Shown piece after piece: positions 1 through 6,798 of a stretch of 9,250 nt of DNA. Both the position numbers and the translations under genes were made by a program. Each line of letters opens with the position of its first letter. Position 1 is the stretch's first letter. Under the pieces are notes generated by a model that saw only the letters and a list, made by a program, of their open reading frames with translations, was not told the origin of the DNA and did no database searches. Source of the DNA: Desulfuromusa sp. (GTDB taxonomy: Bacteria > Desulfobacterota > Desulfuromonadia > Desulfuromonadales > Geopsychrobacteraceae); contig JAOZLQ010000087.1 in assembly GCA_029934755.1 (NCBI GenBank), positions 1-9,250 on the forward strand, written 5' to 3'.

Positions 1-695
1 GCAAAAATAAGATAAGCCAACAAGGTGACTACTGTCCCAAGAAGAGCTCCAAGAAAAACTTCTCTTGGGGTGTGGATTTTCATCAGCAAACGGCTCTGAC
101 TGACCAGCACAGCAAGCAACAACACCATCATTCCGATCAGAAAGCTTTCCCCAAATAAAAACGTTGAAACCGCGATTGAAAATGCGGCGGCTGCATGCCC
201 GCTCGGCACTCCTCCATGCAAGGGGGTACCACGATTGTAGTGAGCTTTAAGCAGAACCACCAGAATCACCACGATCAGCAGGGCTCCAACCGGGATCGTC
301 CCTTGTGGTTCTTTTCCAAAAGTCGGTTCACTGTGAAACAGTGGAAAGATATGCCCAGAAAGAACCAGGTAGCCAAGAATAACTGCGCCAACACTGGTCA
401 CCAAGACCGCCCCGGCAGCAACATCCTTCGCTCGTTTGGCCAGTTCGTGATAATCGTCGGTGACCAGATCGACAACCGTTTCAATTGCTGTATTCATCAG
501 CTCTGCAAATATCACCAAAACTGCAGCAAGAACCAATAGAAAAAATTCAAGGGCCGAAATTTTATAAAACAGGGCCAAAAAAACGACTGCCAGAGCAGCA
601 ACAAAATGGTAGCGCACATGTCGCTCACTTTTGGCCGCCCAGAGAATCCCCTCAATCGCACAATTAAGGCTTTCCAGCCAGCTTGCAGGTTTCAT
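1..695 (-). CDS. Undecaprenol/diacylglycerol kinase (DgkA) fused to PAP2 phosphatase, 3' end cut by window
   Basis: The reverse strand is open from ATG at 695 to the left edge (231 codons), with AGGA about 10 bases before the start. Residues about 1-115 are a DgkA-type integral-membrane lipid kinase: the segment AELMNTAIETVVD (64-76) supplies E65, N68 and E72, matching the catalytic E69/N72/E76 of E. coli DgkA, and K90-D91 matches its K94-D95. From about 135 a PAP2 phosphatase follows: K150, RGTP (155-158), PSGH (164-167), then SR(x5)H at 201-208 with E212 where many relatives have D. The hydrophobic segments fit a membrane protein. By family knowledge the kinase makes undecaprenyl phosphate (or phosphatidate) and PAP2 enzymes dephosphorylate undecaprenyl diphosphate or phosphatidate. 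Joining both suggests lipid-carrier recycling for wall or polysaccharide synthesis; that is inference. The domain calls are firm, but the substrate is not. The C-terminus lies outside the window. Confidence 0.9.
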   Translation of the reverse strand, partial: MKPASWLESLNCAIEGILWAAKSERHVRYHFVAALAVVFLALFYKISALEFFLLVLAAVLVIFAELMNTAIETVVDLVTDDYHELAKRAKDVAAGAVLVTSVGAVILGYLVLSGHIFPLFHSEPTFGKEPQGTIPVGALLIVVILVVLLKAHYNRGTPLHGGVPSGHAAAAFSIAVSTFLFGESFLIGMMVLLLAVLVSQSRLLMKIHTPREVFLGALLGTVVTLLAYLIF

Positions 696-728
696 AATCA
701 ATCCTATAAAAAGTTTTGGGTTATCTAA

Positions 729-756
729 AAGATAGCAGCTGTCTGAAAAATCACAA
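729..756 (-). promoter_or_regulatory. Candidate sigma-70 promoter for the kinase-phosphatase gene
   Basis: Read on the minus strand, TTGTGA (756-751) and TATCTT (734-729) are separated by 16 bases and lie about 35 bases before the ATG at 695. Each box matches consensus at four of six positions. It is placed correctly for a short leader but is weak, and nothing beyond the boxes supports it. Confidence 0.3.
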
Positions 757-880
757 TCAAGGATGCTGTTGGGCATTGCTGATCGTCGCGAAAAACCGGC
801 TGGACAAGGACAGATTTTCGATCGTTTGAAAGCGAATAGGCGTAGCTATTTGTCGAAAAAGATCGTCGATATAGACCGAT

Positions 881-909
881 CAGACAATTTTGCAGCAGAT
901 TTTTATAAC
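881..909 (+). promoter_or_regulatory. Candidate sigma-70 promoter for the S1-MFS operon
   Basis: CAGACA (881-886, four of six matches to TTGACA) and TATAAC (904-909, five of six matches to TATAAT) are separated by exactly 17 bases. Transcription would start near 916 and give a leader of about 130 bases before the ATG at 1045. This agrees with treating the open frame upstream of 1045 as untranslated. Confidence 0.45.
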
Positions 910-987
910 ATCCAACAGCATCCTAAATTCCTTCGTTTACTCCCGCAGCAAAACCGGCTAATCTCTAAACTTTCCACAAACAAAATC

Positions 988-1004
988 AGATGGCATCGCC
1001 ATCT
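988..1004 (+). promoter_or_regulatory. Leader hairpin upstream of the S1 gene
   Basis: AGATGGC and GCCATCT are perfect 7-base arms around the 3-base loop ATC. The hairpin ends 40 bases before the S1-gene start and would lie in the mRNA leader. No clean T-run follows directly (TGGAACTTTTC), so it is a poor terminator. A role in translational control is possible but only inferred. Confidence 0.4.
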
Positions 1005-1030
1005 TGGAACTTTTCATGATAGATCACATC

Positions 1031-1036
1031 AGGAGA
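1031..1036 (+). promoter_or_regulatory. Ribosome binding site that fixes the S1-gene start
   Basis: AGGAGA lies 8 bases before ATG 1045. It decides the start in favour of 1045 over upstream in-frame codons such as ATG 763, whose downstream residues do not resemble the family. Confidence 0.75.
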
Positions 1037-1044
1037 CAACGACA

Positions 1045-2250
1045 ATGAGCGATGAAAACTTTGCTGACGATGAGATGAATGAAGACGAGGGAAGTTTTGC
1101 CGAAATGTTTGAAGCCAGTCTGTCTGGGGTTGGGGAACCACTAATCCCAGGAAAGAAGATCGAAGCAACCATTCTACAGATTGGCTCAGACTGGTGTTTT
1201 CTTGATGTTGGGCAAAAAGGCGAAGGGGTTCTTTCTACTGCGGAACTGTTAAATGCTGATGGCGAAGTGCAGTATGTCATCGGAGATAAAATCTCCGCTT
1301 ATTTCTTATCCCGTGCAGGTGGGGAATTGCGGTTCACCACCAAGATCGGTGGTAGTGGCTCCGGTACCGAACAATTGGAAAACGCCTACCAGAGCGGTAT
1401 CCCGGTTGACGGCACGATTGAAAAAGAGATTAAAGGGGGATTCGAGGTCAAACTAGCAGGGAATATCAGAGCTTTTTGCCCCTTTTCCCAGACCGGGTTA
1501 CGGCAAGCGGAACCGGCAGACTTGATTGGTCAGAGTCTGCCATTTAAAATCAGTCAGTTCAGTGAGCGGGGGCGAAATGTTGTAGTTTCGCACCGGGCGA
1601 TTCTGGACGAAGAGCGCGAGCAACTGCGAGTCGGTTTACGAGAAACGCTGAAAGAGGGGATGGTTGTCAAAGGAACGGTGACCAATATTCGTGATTTCGG
1701 GGCATTTGTTGATATCGGCGGGATTGAGGGGCTCTTGCCGATTTCTGAAATCAGTTACGGCCGAGTTGAGGATATCAATGAGATCCTCAGTCTTGATCAG
1801 GAGCTTGAGATCGCCGTTAAGCGGATCGATTGGGACAATAATAAATTTTCTTTCAGCTTACGCGACACTCAGGCCGATCCTTGGAATAAGGTTGGATCAA
1901 TTTATCAAGCGGGAAAACAATATCCCGGTAAAGTCAGTCGCTTGGCTCAGTTTGGAGCCTTCGTTACTCTGGAAGATGGCGTTGACGGCCTGTTGCATAT
2001 CTCTAAATTGGGTGAAGGGCAACGGATTCGCCATCCTCAGGATGTGGTCAGCGTCGGTCAACAGTTGCAGGTTGTGGTTGAGAAAATCGATCAGGCCGAA
2101 AAGCGGATTTCACTTGCACTGGTTGGCCAGAAGGATGAAGTCACAGAAACCAGCTACAACGATCAACCCTCAATCAACGCAGGGCTTGGAACTCTAGGGG
2201 ATTTACTTAAAGCGAGCCAGCAGAAAAAAGAACGTAAAAAGCGTAAATGA
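1045..2250 (+). CDS. Four-domain S1 RNA-binding protein (RpsA-like)
   Basis: This 401-residue protein has an acidic N-terminus (about 1-25), four S1 OB-fold repeats at about 35-101, 118-184, 204-273 and 290-360, and a lysine/arginine-rich C-terminus (KKERKKRK, 394-401). Repeats three and four carry the classic signature: GTVTNIRDFGAFVDIGGIEG with LLPISEIS, and GKVSRLAQFGAFVTLEDGVDG with LLHISKLG. Repeats one and two are more divergent. E. coli ribosomal protein S1 has six such domains, while Firmicute homologues such as YpfD have about four, so this is probably an S1 paralogue binding mRNA or ribosomes rather than the main rpsA product; that is inference. The start at 1045 is set by AGGAGA at 1031. 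Its stop overlaps the next gene's ATG, implying translational coupling to an efflux pump. A functional link between the two is not obvious. Confidence 0.9.
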   Translation: MSDENFADDEMNEDEGSFAEMFEASLSGVGEPLIPGKKIEATILQIGSDWCFLDVGQKGEGVLSTAELLNADGEVQYVIGDKISAYFLSRAGGELRFTTKIGGSGSGTEQLENAYQSGIPVDGTIEKEIKGGFEVKLAGNIRAFCPFSQTGLRQAEPADLIGQSLPFKISQFSERGRNVVVSHRAILDEEREQLRVGLRETLKEGMVVKGTVTNIRDFGAFVDIGGIEGLLPISEISYGRVEDINEILSLDQELEIAVKRIDWDNNKFSFSLRDTQADPWNKVGSIYQAGKQYPGKVSRLAQFGAFVTLEDGVDGLLHISKLGEGQRIRHPQDVVSVGQQLQVVVEKIDQAEKRISLALVGQKDEVTETSYNDQPSINAGLGTLGDLLKASQQKKERKKRK

Positions 2251-3626
2251 AAGAAAACTCCTCCCGCTCCGCGATCCTGTTTTCGGTCTGCATGGCGCAT
2301 TTCTTGATGCCATTCATGATGTCGGCGGTCGGGGTCGCGCTGCCGACACTGGGACGGGAGTTCTCAGCCAGCGCCATCCAGCTAGGGATGGTTGAGACCA
2401 CCTATGCCCTCTCAGCAGCAATTTTTTTGTTGGCTATGGGTCGTTTTGGAGATATTCACGGGCGGCGGAAAATATTTCAGAGAGGTCTTCTGGTTTTCGC
2501 TTTTAGCGGTGGTTTGATTTCGCAAGCATGGTCAATTGAGATTGTCATTGGATTGCGTTTTCTGCAGGGCTTGGGTGGCGCAATGGTCATGGCAACCACG
2601 ACGGCAATGGTTGTCTCAGCATTCCCGTCCAGCGAAAGGGGCAAGGCACTGGGTATTGCAATCGCTAGTGTCTATGCAGGAATTTCCTGCGGTCCATTTA
2701 TCGGCGGATTTCTAGTAGAGGCTCTAGGTTGGCGTTCCTTGTTCTATATGGTTCTACCCCTCGGGCTAATCACATATTTAATCACACGGTTGAAAATCAC
2801 TGAAGAATGGGCAGAGGCCAAAGGGGAACCTTTTGATTGGCAAGGTGCTGCTCTTTATGCTCCAGCAATATTATTGCTTGTTTTCGGGGTTTCCAACCTC
2901 AGCCAGGGATGGTGGGCCTGGGGACTGGTTATTCTGGCAAACTTTGGATTGTTTTTATTTTTACTTTATGAGGCAAAAACCCCCTATCCCCTACTCAACA
3001 TTAAACTACTCCGTGAAAATCGTATTTTTGCCCTGAGTAACCTCGCTGCTTTATTCAACTATGCAGCCACTTTTGGCGTTACCTTTTTTCTCAGTCTCTA
3101 CCTGCAATACGTCAAAGGAATGGGACCGCAACAAGCAGGGACAATCCTGATTGTCCAGCCGATAATGCAAACTATCTTCTCCCCTTTTTGTGGTCGTTTA
3201 TCTGATCGGATTCCGGCCTCTTGGGTCGCAACCAGTGGAATGTTTTCTTGTGCGGTTGGCCTGGGTGTTGCGGCAAATCTTTCCGCTGATTCCTCACTCA
3301 CAATGATTCTGGTATTGCTGGTTTTCCTTGGCCTGGGATTTGCCCTCTTTTCTTCACCCAATGTCAGTATGATTATGGGGAGTGTCGAGCCACGCTATCT
3401 CGGTGTCGCCTCGGGACTTAACGCCAGTGTGCGTACTCTGGGTATGTTATCCAGTATGATGATTATTACCCTGGTATTTTCGTATCTGATGCACGGCCAG
3501 CCGGTAACATTGGAAACCCAACCAGAGTTCCTTTCCAGCATGCGGATTGCACTTCTTATTTTTTGTGGTCTCTGCGTCATAGGAATCGGGTGTTCTTTTG
3601 GGCGTTTTACAGGTGCCACTCGGTAA
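2247..3626 (+). CDS. MFS drug/H+ antiporter, DHA2 (EmrB/QacA-like) type
   Basis: This 459-residue, very hydrophobic protein has major facilitator hallmarks: motif A GRFGDIHGRRK (65-75), a motif-B-like RFLQGLGGAM with R104, and the antiporter motif C AGISCGPFIGG (144-154). The central region, with FDWQGAALY, a hydrophobic pair, PLLNIKLL and later YLQYVKGMGPQQAG, is arranged as in the 14-helix DHA2 branch that exports drugs, dyes or toxic metabolites in exchange for protons across the inner membrane. Its ATG (2247) overlaps the stop of the S1 gene by 4 bases (ATGA) and has no good Shine-Dalgarno of its own, so translation is probably coupled. No membrane-fusion (EmrA-like) partner or TetR/MarR regulator is adjacent. 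The substrate cannot be read from sequence. No strong terminator follows; the AT-rich 3646-3664 hairpin is too weak to call. Confidence 0.9.
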   Translation: MKENSSRSAILFSVCMAHFLMPFMMSAVGVALPTLGREFSASAIQLGMVETTYALSAAIFLLAMGRFGDIHGRRKIFQRGLLVFAFSGGLISQAWSIEIVIGLRFLQGLGGAMVMATTTAMVVSAFPSSERGKALGIAIASVYAGISCGPFIGGFLVEALGWRSLFYMVLPLGLITYLITRLKITEEWAEAKGEPFDWQGAALYAPAILLLVFGVSNLSQGWWAWGLVILANFGLFLFLLYEAKTPYPLLNIKLLRENRIFALSNLAALFNYAATFGVTFFLSLYLQYVKGMGPQQAGTILIVQPIMQTIFSPFCGRLSDRIPASWVATSGMFSCAVGLGVAANLSADSSLTMILVLLVFLGLGFALFSSPNVSMIMGSVEPRYLGVASGLNASVRTLGMLSSMMIITLVFSYLMHGQPVTLETQPEFLSSMRIALLIFCGLCVIGIGCSFGRFTGATR

Positions 3627-3701
3627 TGCTCACAAGTAACCCGATAAATACAATCCTGGTATTTCATAAACATTTTATTATTTTAGATAAATTAACTTTT
3701 A

Positions 3702-3723
3702 TTTACCATTGAGACATGGTAAA
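3702..3723. promoter_or_regulatory. Operator-like inverted repeat upstream of the diguanylate cyclase
   Basis: TTTACCAT and ATGGTAAA are perfect 8-base arms around the 6-base spacer TGAGAC, 52 bases before the GTG start. The symmetry suits a dimeric DNA-binding protein. It may overlap a weak promoter: TTGAGA lies at 3709-3714 and TAGTAT at 3740-3745, but their spacing is poor. The whole gap 3627-3775 is strongly AT-rich. Operator function is inference. Confidence 0.4.
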
Positions 3724-3775
3724 AACTCTGATCCATTTTTAGTATTCTTTGTTGCAAATCAAGTGAGATTTATCT

Positions 3776-5185
3776 GTGGGAACAAAGAAAAAAATTCTGA
3801 TTGTTGATGATGAACCTTTTTTCAGAGAAATTCTGAAGGACATTTTCAATGAACAATTTGATATTATTGAGGCTGAAGACGGTGATGAAGCAGTCTCTCT
3901 AAGTCATCAACATCTCCCAGATCTCATTATTATGGACGTGGAAATGCCACGTAAAAATGGCATCGAAGCCTGTAAAATTCTTAAAAATGAGATCAAAACA
4001 AGAAAAATTCCAATCATTCTGTTTACCGCTCGGACAAAGAAAAAAGACATGGTTCTTGGTTTAAAAGCCGGAGCCGATGACTACATCACAAAACCAGTCT
4101 ATATTCCTGAAATTATTGCTCGTGTAGAAGCTCATCTTCGCACAAAAGATCATTATTCTGACCTGGAATATAAAGATCTCCGTTTTCTACTTGAAGTAAC
4201 AGAAAATATATCCGCAATTCGCAATCCAATGGCGATACTCCGGCTCATTGTTGAAAAGATGGAAGAAATCATTGATGTTGCTCGTTGTTCGATTATCAGT
4301 ATCAATGATAAGGGGGAAACTATCGTCAAGGCGAGTAATGATCTTGGCTGGCATGAAGAACTGATTTTAGATTTATCCAAGTATCCAGAAATTCAGAAAT
4401 CATTTGAATCAAAACAAGCGGTCATTATCAACGATATTAAAAATGATCCGCTAATGGATACCGTCCGCGAACAAACAAAAAATCTGGGGTACAATTCAAT
4501 TATTGTTATTCCGGTAGTTAAAAAAGAGAGTGTTATCGGGACATTTTTCTTAAGAACGGTGTCACCAATCAAGGACGGCATTACGGATAGGGTCTATAAA
4601 CTCTGTCAACTGATTGCCAATATTTCTGCCAATGCTTTAGAAAATGCAATTTTGTTTGAATCTGTACAAGAAGCTCAAGAGTATTTCGAAGAGATATCTA
4701 TCCGGGATGGATTAACATCTCTCTACAATCACCGCCATTTTTATGATCGCCTTGAAGAAGAATTCAGTCGAGCAAGTCGCTACGGATCGCCGTTGTCTCT
4801 GGTGTTTTTTGACATCGACAATTTCAAGCGAATTAATGATCTATATGGACATACGCGAGGCGATCAGATTCTTAAAAAAATTGGCCAGTTAATAAAGAGC
4901 GTCGCCAGAGAAAGTGACATCCCTGCAAGGTATGGGGGGGAAGAATTTGCTATAATTCTCCCTAATACAGCCAAAGAAGGAGCTTTTGATCTAGCCAACC
5001 GGATGCATTCGATCATCCGGAACCATAAATTTGAAAATCTTCCAGATGAACAAATCACCATCAGTTCGGGGGTTTCAACTTTAGTAAATAAAAATGTTCA
5101 GTCCTTTAATGAACTGGTTCACCTTGCTGATAATGGTATGTATACAGCAAAGCATCAAGGAAAAGATAAAGTTCTACAGGCTTAA
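3776..5185 (+). CDS. Response regulator diguanylate cyclase, REC-GAF-GGDEF (PleD-like)
   Basis: This 469-residue soluble protein has three domains. The receiver domain (about 5-121) has the acidic pair D11-D12, phospho-acceptor D54 in IIMDVEMP, T84 and K106. A GAF-like sensor region spans about 140-292. The GGDEF domain (about 302-468) begins with DGLTSLYNHRHF, carries the active-site GGEEF (387-391), and has an RESD inhibitory-site motif (378-381) five residues before it, the same spacing as PleD. All catalytic residues are present, so it should make c-di-GMP from two GTP, be switched on by phosphorylation of D54 and be subject to product feedback. The start is GTG at 3776 with only a weak GTGAG upstream. 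No histidine kinase is adjacent, so it is an orphan regulator here. It is visibly more AT-rich than the flanking genes. The effector process is unknown. Confidence 0.93.
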   Translation: MGTKKKILIVDDEPFFREILKDIFNEQFDIIEAEDGDEAVSLSHQHLPDLIIMDVEMPRKNGIEACKILKNEIKTRKIPIILFTARTKKKDMVLGLKAGADDYITKPVYIPEIIARVEAHLRTKDHYSDLEYKDLRFLLEVTENISAIRNPMAILRLIVEKMEEIIDVARCSIISINDKGETIVKASNDLGWHEELILDLSKYPEIQKSFESKQAVIINDIKNDPLMDTVREQTKNLGYNSIIVIPVVKKESVIGTFFLRTVSPIKDGITDRVYKLCQLIANISANALENAILFESVQEAQEYFEEISIRDGLTSLYNHRHFYDRLEEEFSRASRYGSPLSLVFFDIDNFKRINDLYGHTRGDQILKKIGQLIKSVARESDIPARYGGEEFAIILPNTAKEGAFDLANRMHSIIRNHKFENLPDEQITISSGVSTLVNKNVQSFNELVHLADNGMYTAKHQGKDKVLQA

Positions 5186-5321
5186 ATCATCTTGAATAAA
5201 GATAGCTCTTCTCTCAATAGTGTAGCCGGAACAGTTAAGGTTTGGCGTAAGGTCCCCCACCCTGTTATTTCACCGTAAACATATAAACCTCTGTTAAATT
5301 TTTATACTGCAGGAGAGTCTG

Positions 5322-5783
5322 ATGAATTATTGGTTGATGAAATCTGAACCGAACGCTTTCGGTATTGATGATTTAATAAATATGCCGGACCAAACTGAAC
5401 ACTGGGATGGTGTCCGCAATTACCAAGCTCGGAATATGATGCGAGATCAGATGAAGATTGGCGATCAGGTGTTTTTTTATCACTCTAATTGTGCCGTGCC
5501 TGGAATTGTCGGGATAATGGAAGTTGTGCGCGAAGGCTATCCCGATCACACCGCTTTTGATCCGCAGAGTAAATATTTTGACCCAAAAAGTGACCCACAA
5601 AACCCCCGCTGGATCATGGTTGATATCAAATATATCCGTCACACCAAACGGGTCATTTCATTAGCAGAGCTAAAAGAATGTGAGGCTTTGGAGAATATGC
5701 AGTTGGTGCGTAAAGGAAACCGACTCTCAATCATGCCGATAGGTGCTGATGAATGGAACTATATCCTGAAATTGGAGGGGTAG
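5322..5783 (+). CDS. EVE domain-containing protein
   Basis: This 153-residue protein is essentially one EVE domain (PUA/ASCH-like fold). It starts MNYWLMKSEP and shows the conserved WDGVRNYQARN (28-38), KIGDQVFFYHSN (45-56), PGIVGIMEVV (60-69), YPD (73-75) and PRW (95-97), with RLSIMPI near the end. This is the full length of the bacterial single-domain family related to human THYN1. EVE domains are known to bind modified bases such as 5-methylcytosine derivatives in DNA, or modified RNA; which applies here is unknown. AGGAG at 5311-5315, 6 bases before the ATG, supports the start. The gene stands alone on this strand and converges with the hydrolase gene, with only 9 bases between the stops. 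No restriction or DNA-modification gene is nearby to suggest a defence role. Confidence 0.93.
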   Translation: MNYWLMKSEPNAFGIDDLINMPDQTEHWDGVRNYQARNMMRDQMKIGDQVFFYHSNCAVPGIVGIMEVVREGYPDHTAFDPQSKYFDPKSDPQNPRWIMVDIKYIRHTKRVISLAELKECEALENMQLVRKGNRLSIMPIGADEWNYILKLEG

Positions 5784-5792
5784 AAAGTCAGA

Positions 5793-6557
5793 CTAAGCAT
5801 CCCACTTGAGATTTTTAACATCAAAACCGCGCTCTATGACTGGTTTGACAATTTCAAAGTAAGGGGACACATCAAAATCTCGCGGAACAAATAAACTATG
5901 ATGACGAGTTTTGAGGGTCTGTTGACAAAGTATCCGCCCGTTCCGATCTTTGGTCTGCTGGTAATCGATATCAGGAAGAATCGGATAATGAATCGATTGA
6001 AAAGCCTGGGCAATCAGTGAAGAACAGATCGCTCGAGTTGGATCCCCACTTCCCAGAGTCAACAAATTGCGCCGCCAGCGGGTTGGTATCGGGGTCGGCA
6101 ATATCAGATAACGAGCCAAATCAAAGATGTTTTTTAAATCGTACTGTTGTCCCAGACGCTCCATCCCATAAGCAATCAGCTGATCAATATCCTCTGCCAA
6201 CAAACCAACCGGACGGCAAACCCTCGTGTGATCTGTATTGTATTCACTAAGGGGAATCAGCCGCACTCCTTCTAAAATATCAACCTCTAAAAGAACTTTG
6301 GCTTCTTCATTCTCTCGTACAGGCTCGCTTGAGCCTACATACAGGGCTGCATGCGACCAACTGGACTGGGTCAGGTATTTAATCACCCCGCTGACTCGGC
6401 TGCTACCATCGACCAGCAAGACATCTCCTGGCTTTAGAGTTGCAGCTAACTGACCAGGGCGACTGGTTGCAATTTGCGCAGTTCCAGGGCGTGGTTGGCT
6501 AAGATATTTAGCTAGATGATAACCAATGTTACGCAAAAAAGATTTTGTTGTATTCAA
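5793..6557 (-). CDS. YiiX/YebB-like permuted NlpC/P60 cysteine hydrolase
   Basis: This 254-residue protein has the motif order of the circularly permuted papain-like (NlpC/P60, YiiX/YebB) group. LKPGDVLLVDG (41-51) comes first, then SSWSHAALYVG (65-75) with probable catalytic H69, then LLEVDILEGVRL (89-100) with acidic E91, and last AICSSLIAQAF (176-186) with probable nucleophile C178. GQQYDLKNIFDLARYL (136-151) is also typical of the group. Members are thought to cleave amide or ester bonds in peptidoglycan peptides or lipid-linked substrates; the substrate is unknown. No clear signal peptide is visible, though residues 6-20 could be amphipathic. The start is TTG at 6557, preceded by GAGAGGG (6568-6562). 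An ATG at 6570 is out of frame and gives only 13 codons. Its stop faces that of the EVE gene across 9 bases without a terminator. Confidence 0.85.
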   Translation of the reverse strand: MNTTKSFLRNIGYHLAKYLSQPRPGTAQIATSRPGQLAATLKPGDVLLVDGSSRVSGVIKYLTQSSWSHAALYVGSSEPVRENEEAKVLLEVDILEGVRLIPLSEYNTDHTRVCRPVGLLAEDIDQLIAYGMERLGQQYDLKNIFDLARYLILPTPIPTRWRRNLLTLGSGDPTRAICSSLIAQAFQSIHYPILPDIDYQQTKDRNGRILCQQTLKTRHHSLFVPRDFDVSPYFEIVKPVIERGFDVKNLKWDA

Positions 6558-6561
6558 GGAA

Positions 6562-6568
6562 CCCTCTC
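6562..6568 (-). promoter_or_regulatory. Ribosome binding site for a TTG start
   Basis: On the minus strand GAGAGGG ends 4 bases before TTG 6557, slightly close but usable. No in-frame ATG or GTG lies nearby upstream, and the next in-frame TTG (codon 8) lacks such a site, so TTG 6557 is preferred. Confidence 0.5.
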
Positions 6569-6602
6569 ATCCACAGTTTTCAACTATCTATAAATCTATC
6601 AG

Positions 6603-6620
6603 AGGCCTTGCGGAAGGTCT
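6603..6620. other. Small hairpin in the divergent gap
   Basis: AGGCCTT and AAGGTCT form 7-base arms (one G-T wobble) around GCGG. It lies upstream of the TTG-started hydrolase, so it would be in that gene's leader or promoter. The AT-rich run that follows on the plus strand lacks a compact T-tract and no plus-strand gene ends here, so I do not call it a terminator. Confidence 0.3.
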
Positions 6621-6683
6621 AATATTTAATCTTTAACTCTTTTTACCCACACTTAACTCATTAATAATACACCATTTCAACTA

Positions 6684-6711
6684 GACATCGAGGGGAATCC
6701 ACGTCGATGTC
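6684..6711. promoter_or_regulatory. Dyad (inverted repeat) upstream of the small secreted protein gene
   Basis: GACATCGA and TCGATGTC are perfect 8-base arms separated by 12 bases. The dyad stands out in an AT-rich gap and ends 87 bases before the ATG at 6799. An AATAAT box lies just before it (6663-6668). It could be an operator with half-sites about two helical turns apart, or a leader hairpin. No regulator is identified. Confidence 0.4.
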
Positions 6712-6785
6712 GAATGAAGTTTTCATTTTAATTCGATAAAGTTAAATCAAAGCAGAGGACGCAAGTTTTGCTGATTCTTTCAATA

Positions 6786-6793
6786 AAAGGAGG
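6786..6793 (+). promoter_or_regulatory. Strong ribosome binding site
   Basis: AAAGGAGG lies 5 bases before ATG 6799 and is the best Shine-Dalgarno in the window. This suggests the small secreted protein can be made at a high level when transcribed. Confidence 0.7.
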
Positions 6794-6798
6794 ACAAC

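Larger units (their letters stand above)
696..1044. other. Divergent intergenic region, 349 bases
   Basis: This gap separates the minus-strand lipid enzyme from the plus-strand S1 gene and should hold both promoters. The S1 reading frame is open back to 763, but the extra 94 codons show no S1-domain or other recognisable sequence, and the good ribosome binding site lies at 1031. I therefore treat the stretch as non-coding. It contains a candidate promoter for each direction, a small hairpin with 7-base arms at 833-852 (one G-T wobble), a stronger hairpin at 988-1004, and the octamer GATCGTCG twice (781-788 and 861-868), which could be a regulator site or chance. Confidence 0.6.

Noticed and set aside
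195..667. Two plus-strand open frames inside the left region
   Set aside because: They are shadows of the minus-strand kinase-phosphatase gene, whose motifs are unmistakable. Their own products are low-complexity and family-less.
763..1044. In-frame N-terminal extension of the S1 protein from ATG 763
   Set aside because: The extra 94 residues show no recognisable domain, the region holds promoter-like boxes and a hairpin, and AGGAGA sits at the right distance from ATG 1045.
3646..3664. AT-rich hairpin (AAATAC/GTATTT) as terminator of the MFS gene
   Set aside because: The 6-base stem has only two G-C or C-G pairs and no adjacent T-run, so it is too weak to call.
5189..5203. Small hairpin after the diguanylate cyclase as a terminator
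   Set aside because: It has only five mostly A-T pairs with no T-tract.
5303..5308. TATACT as the -10 box of the EVE gene
   Set aside because: Transcription would start at or inside the AGGAG Shine-Dalgarno, and no -35 box fits upstream.
6740..6798. c-di-GMP (GEMM) riboswitch before the secreted protein gene, prompted by GAGGACGCAAG near the start
   Set aside because: The rest of the conserved core and its two helices are not visible; a few matching bases are not enough.
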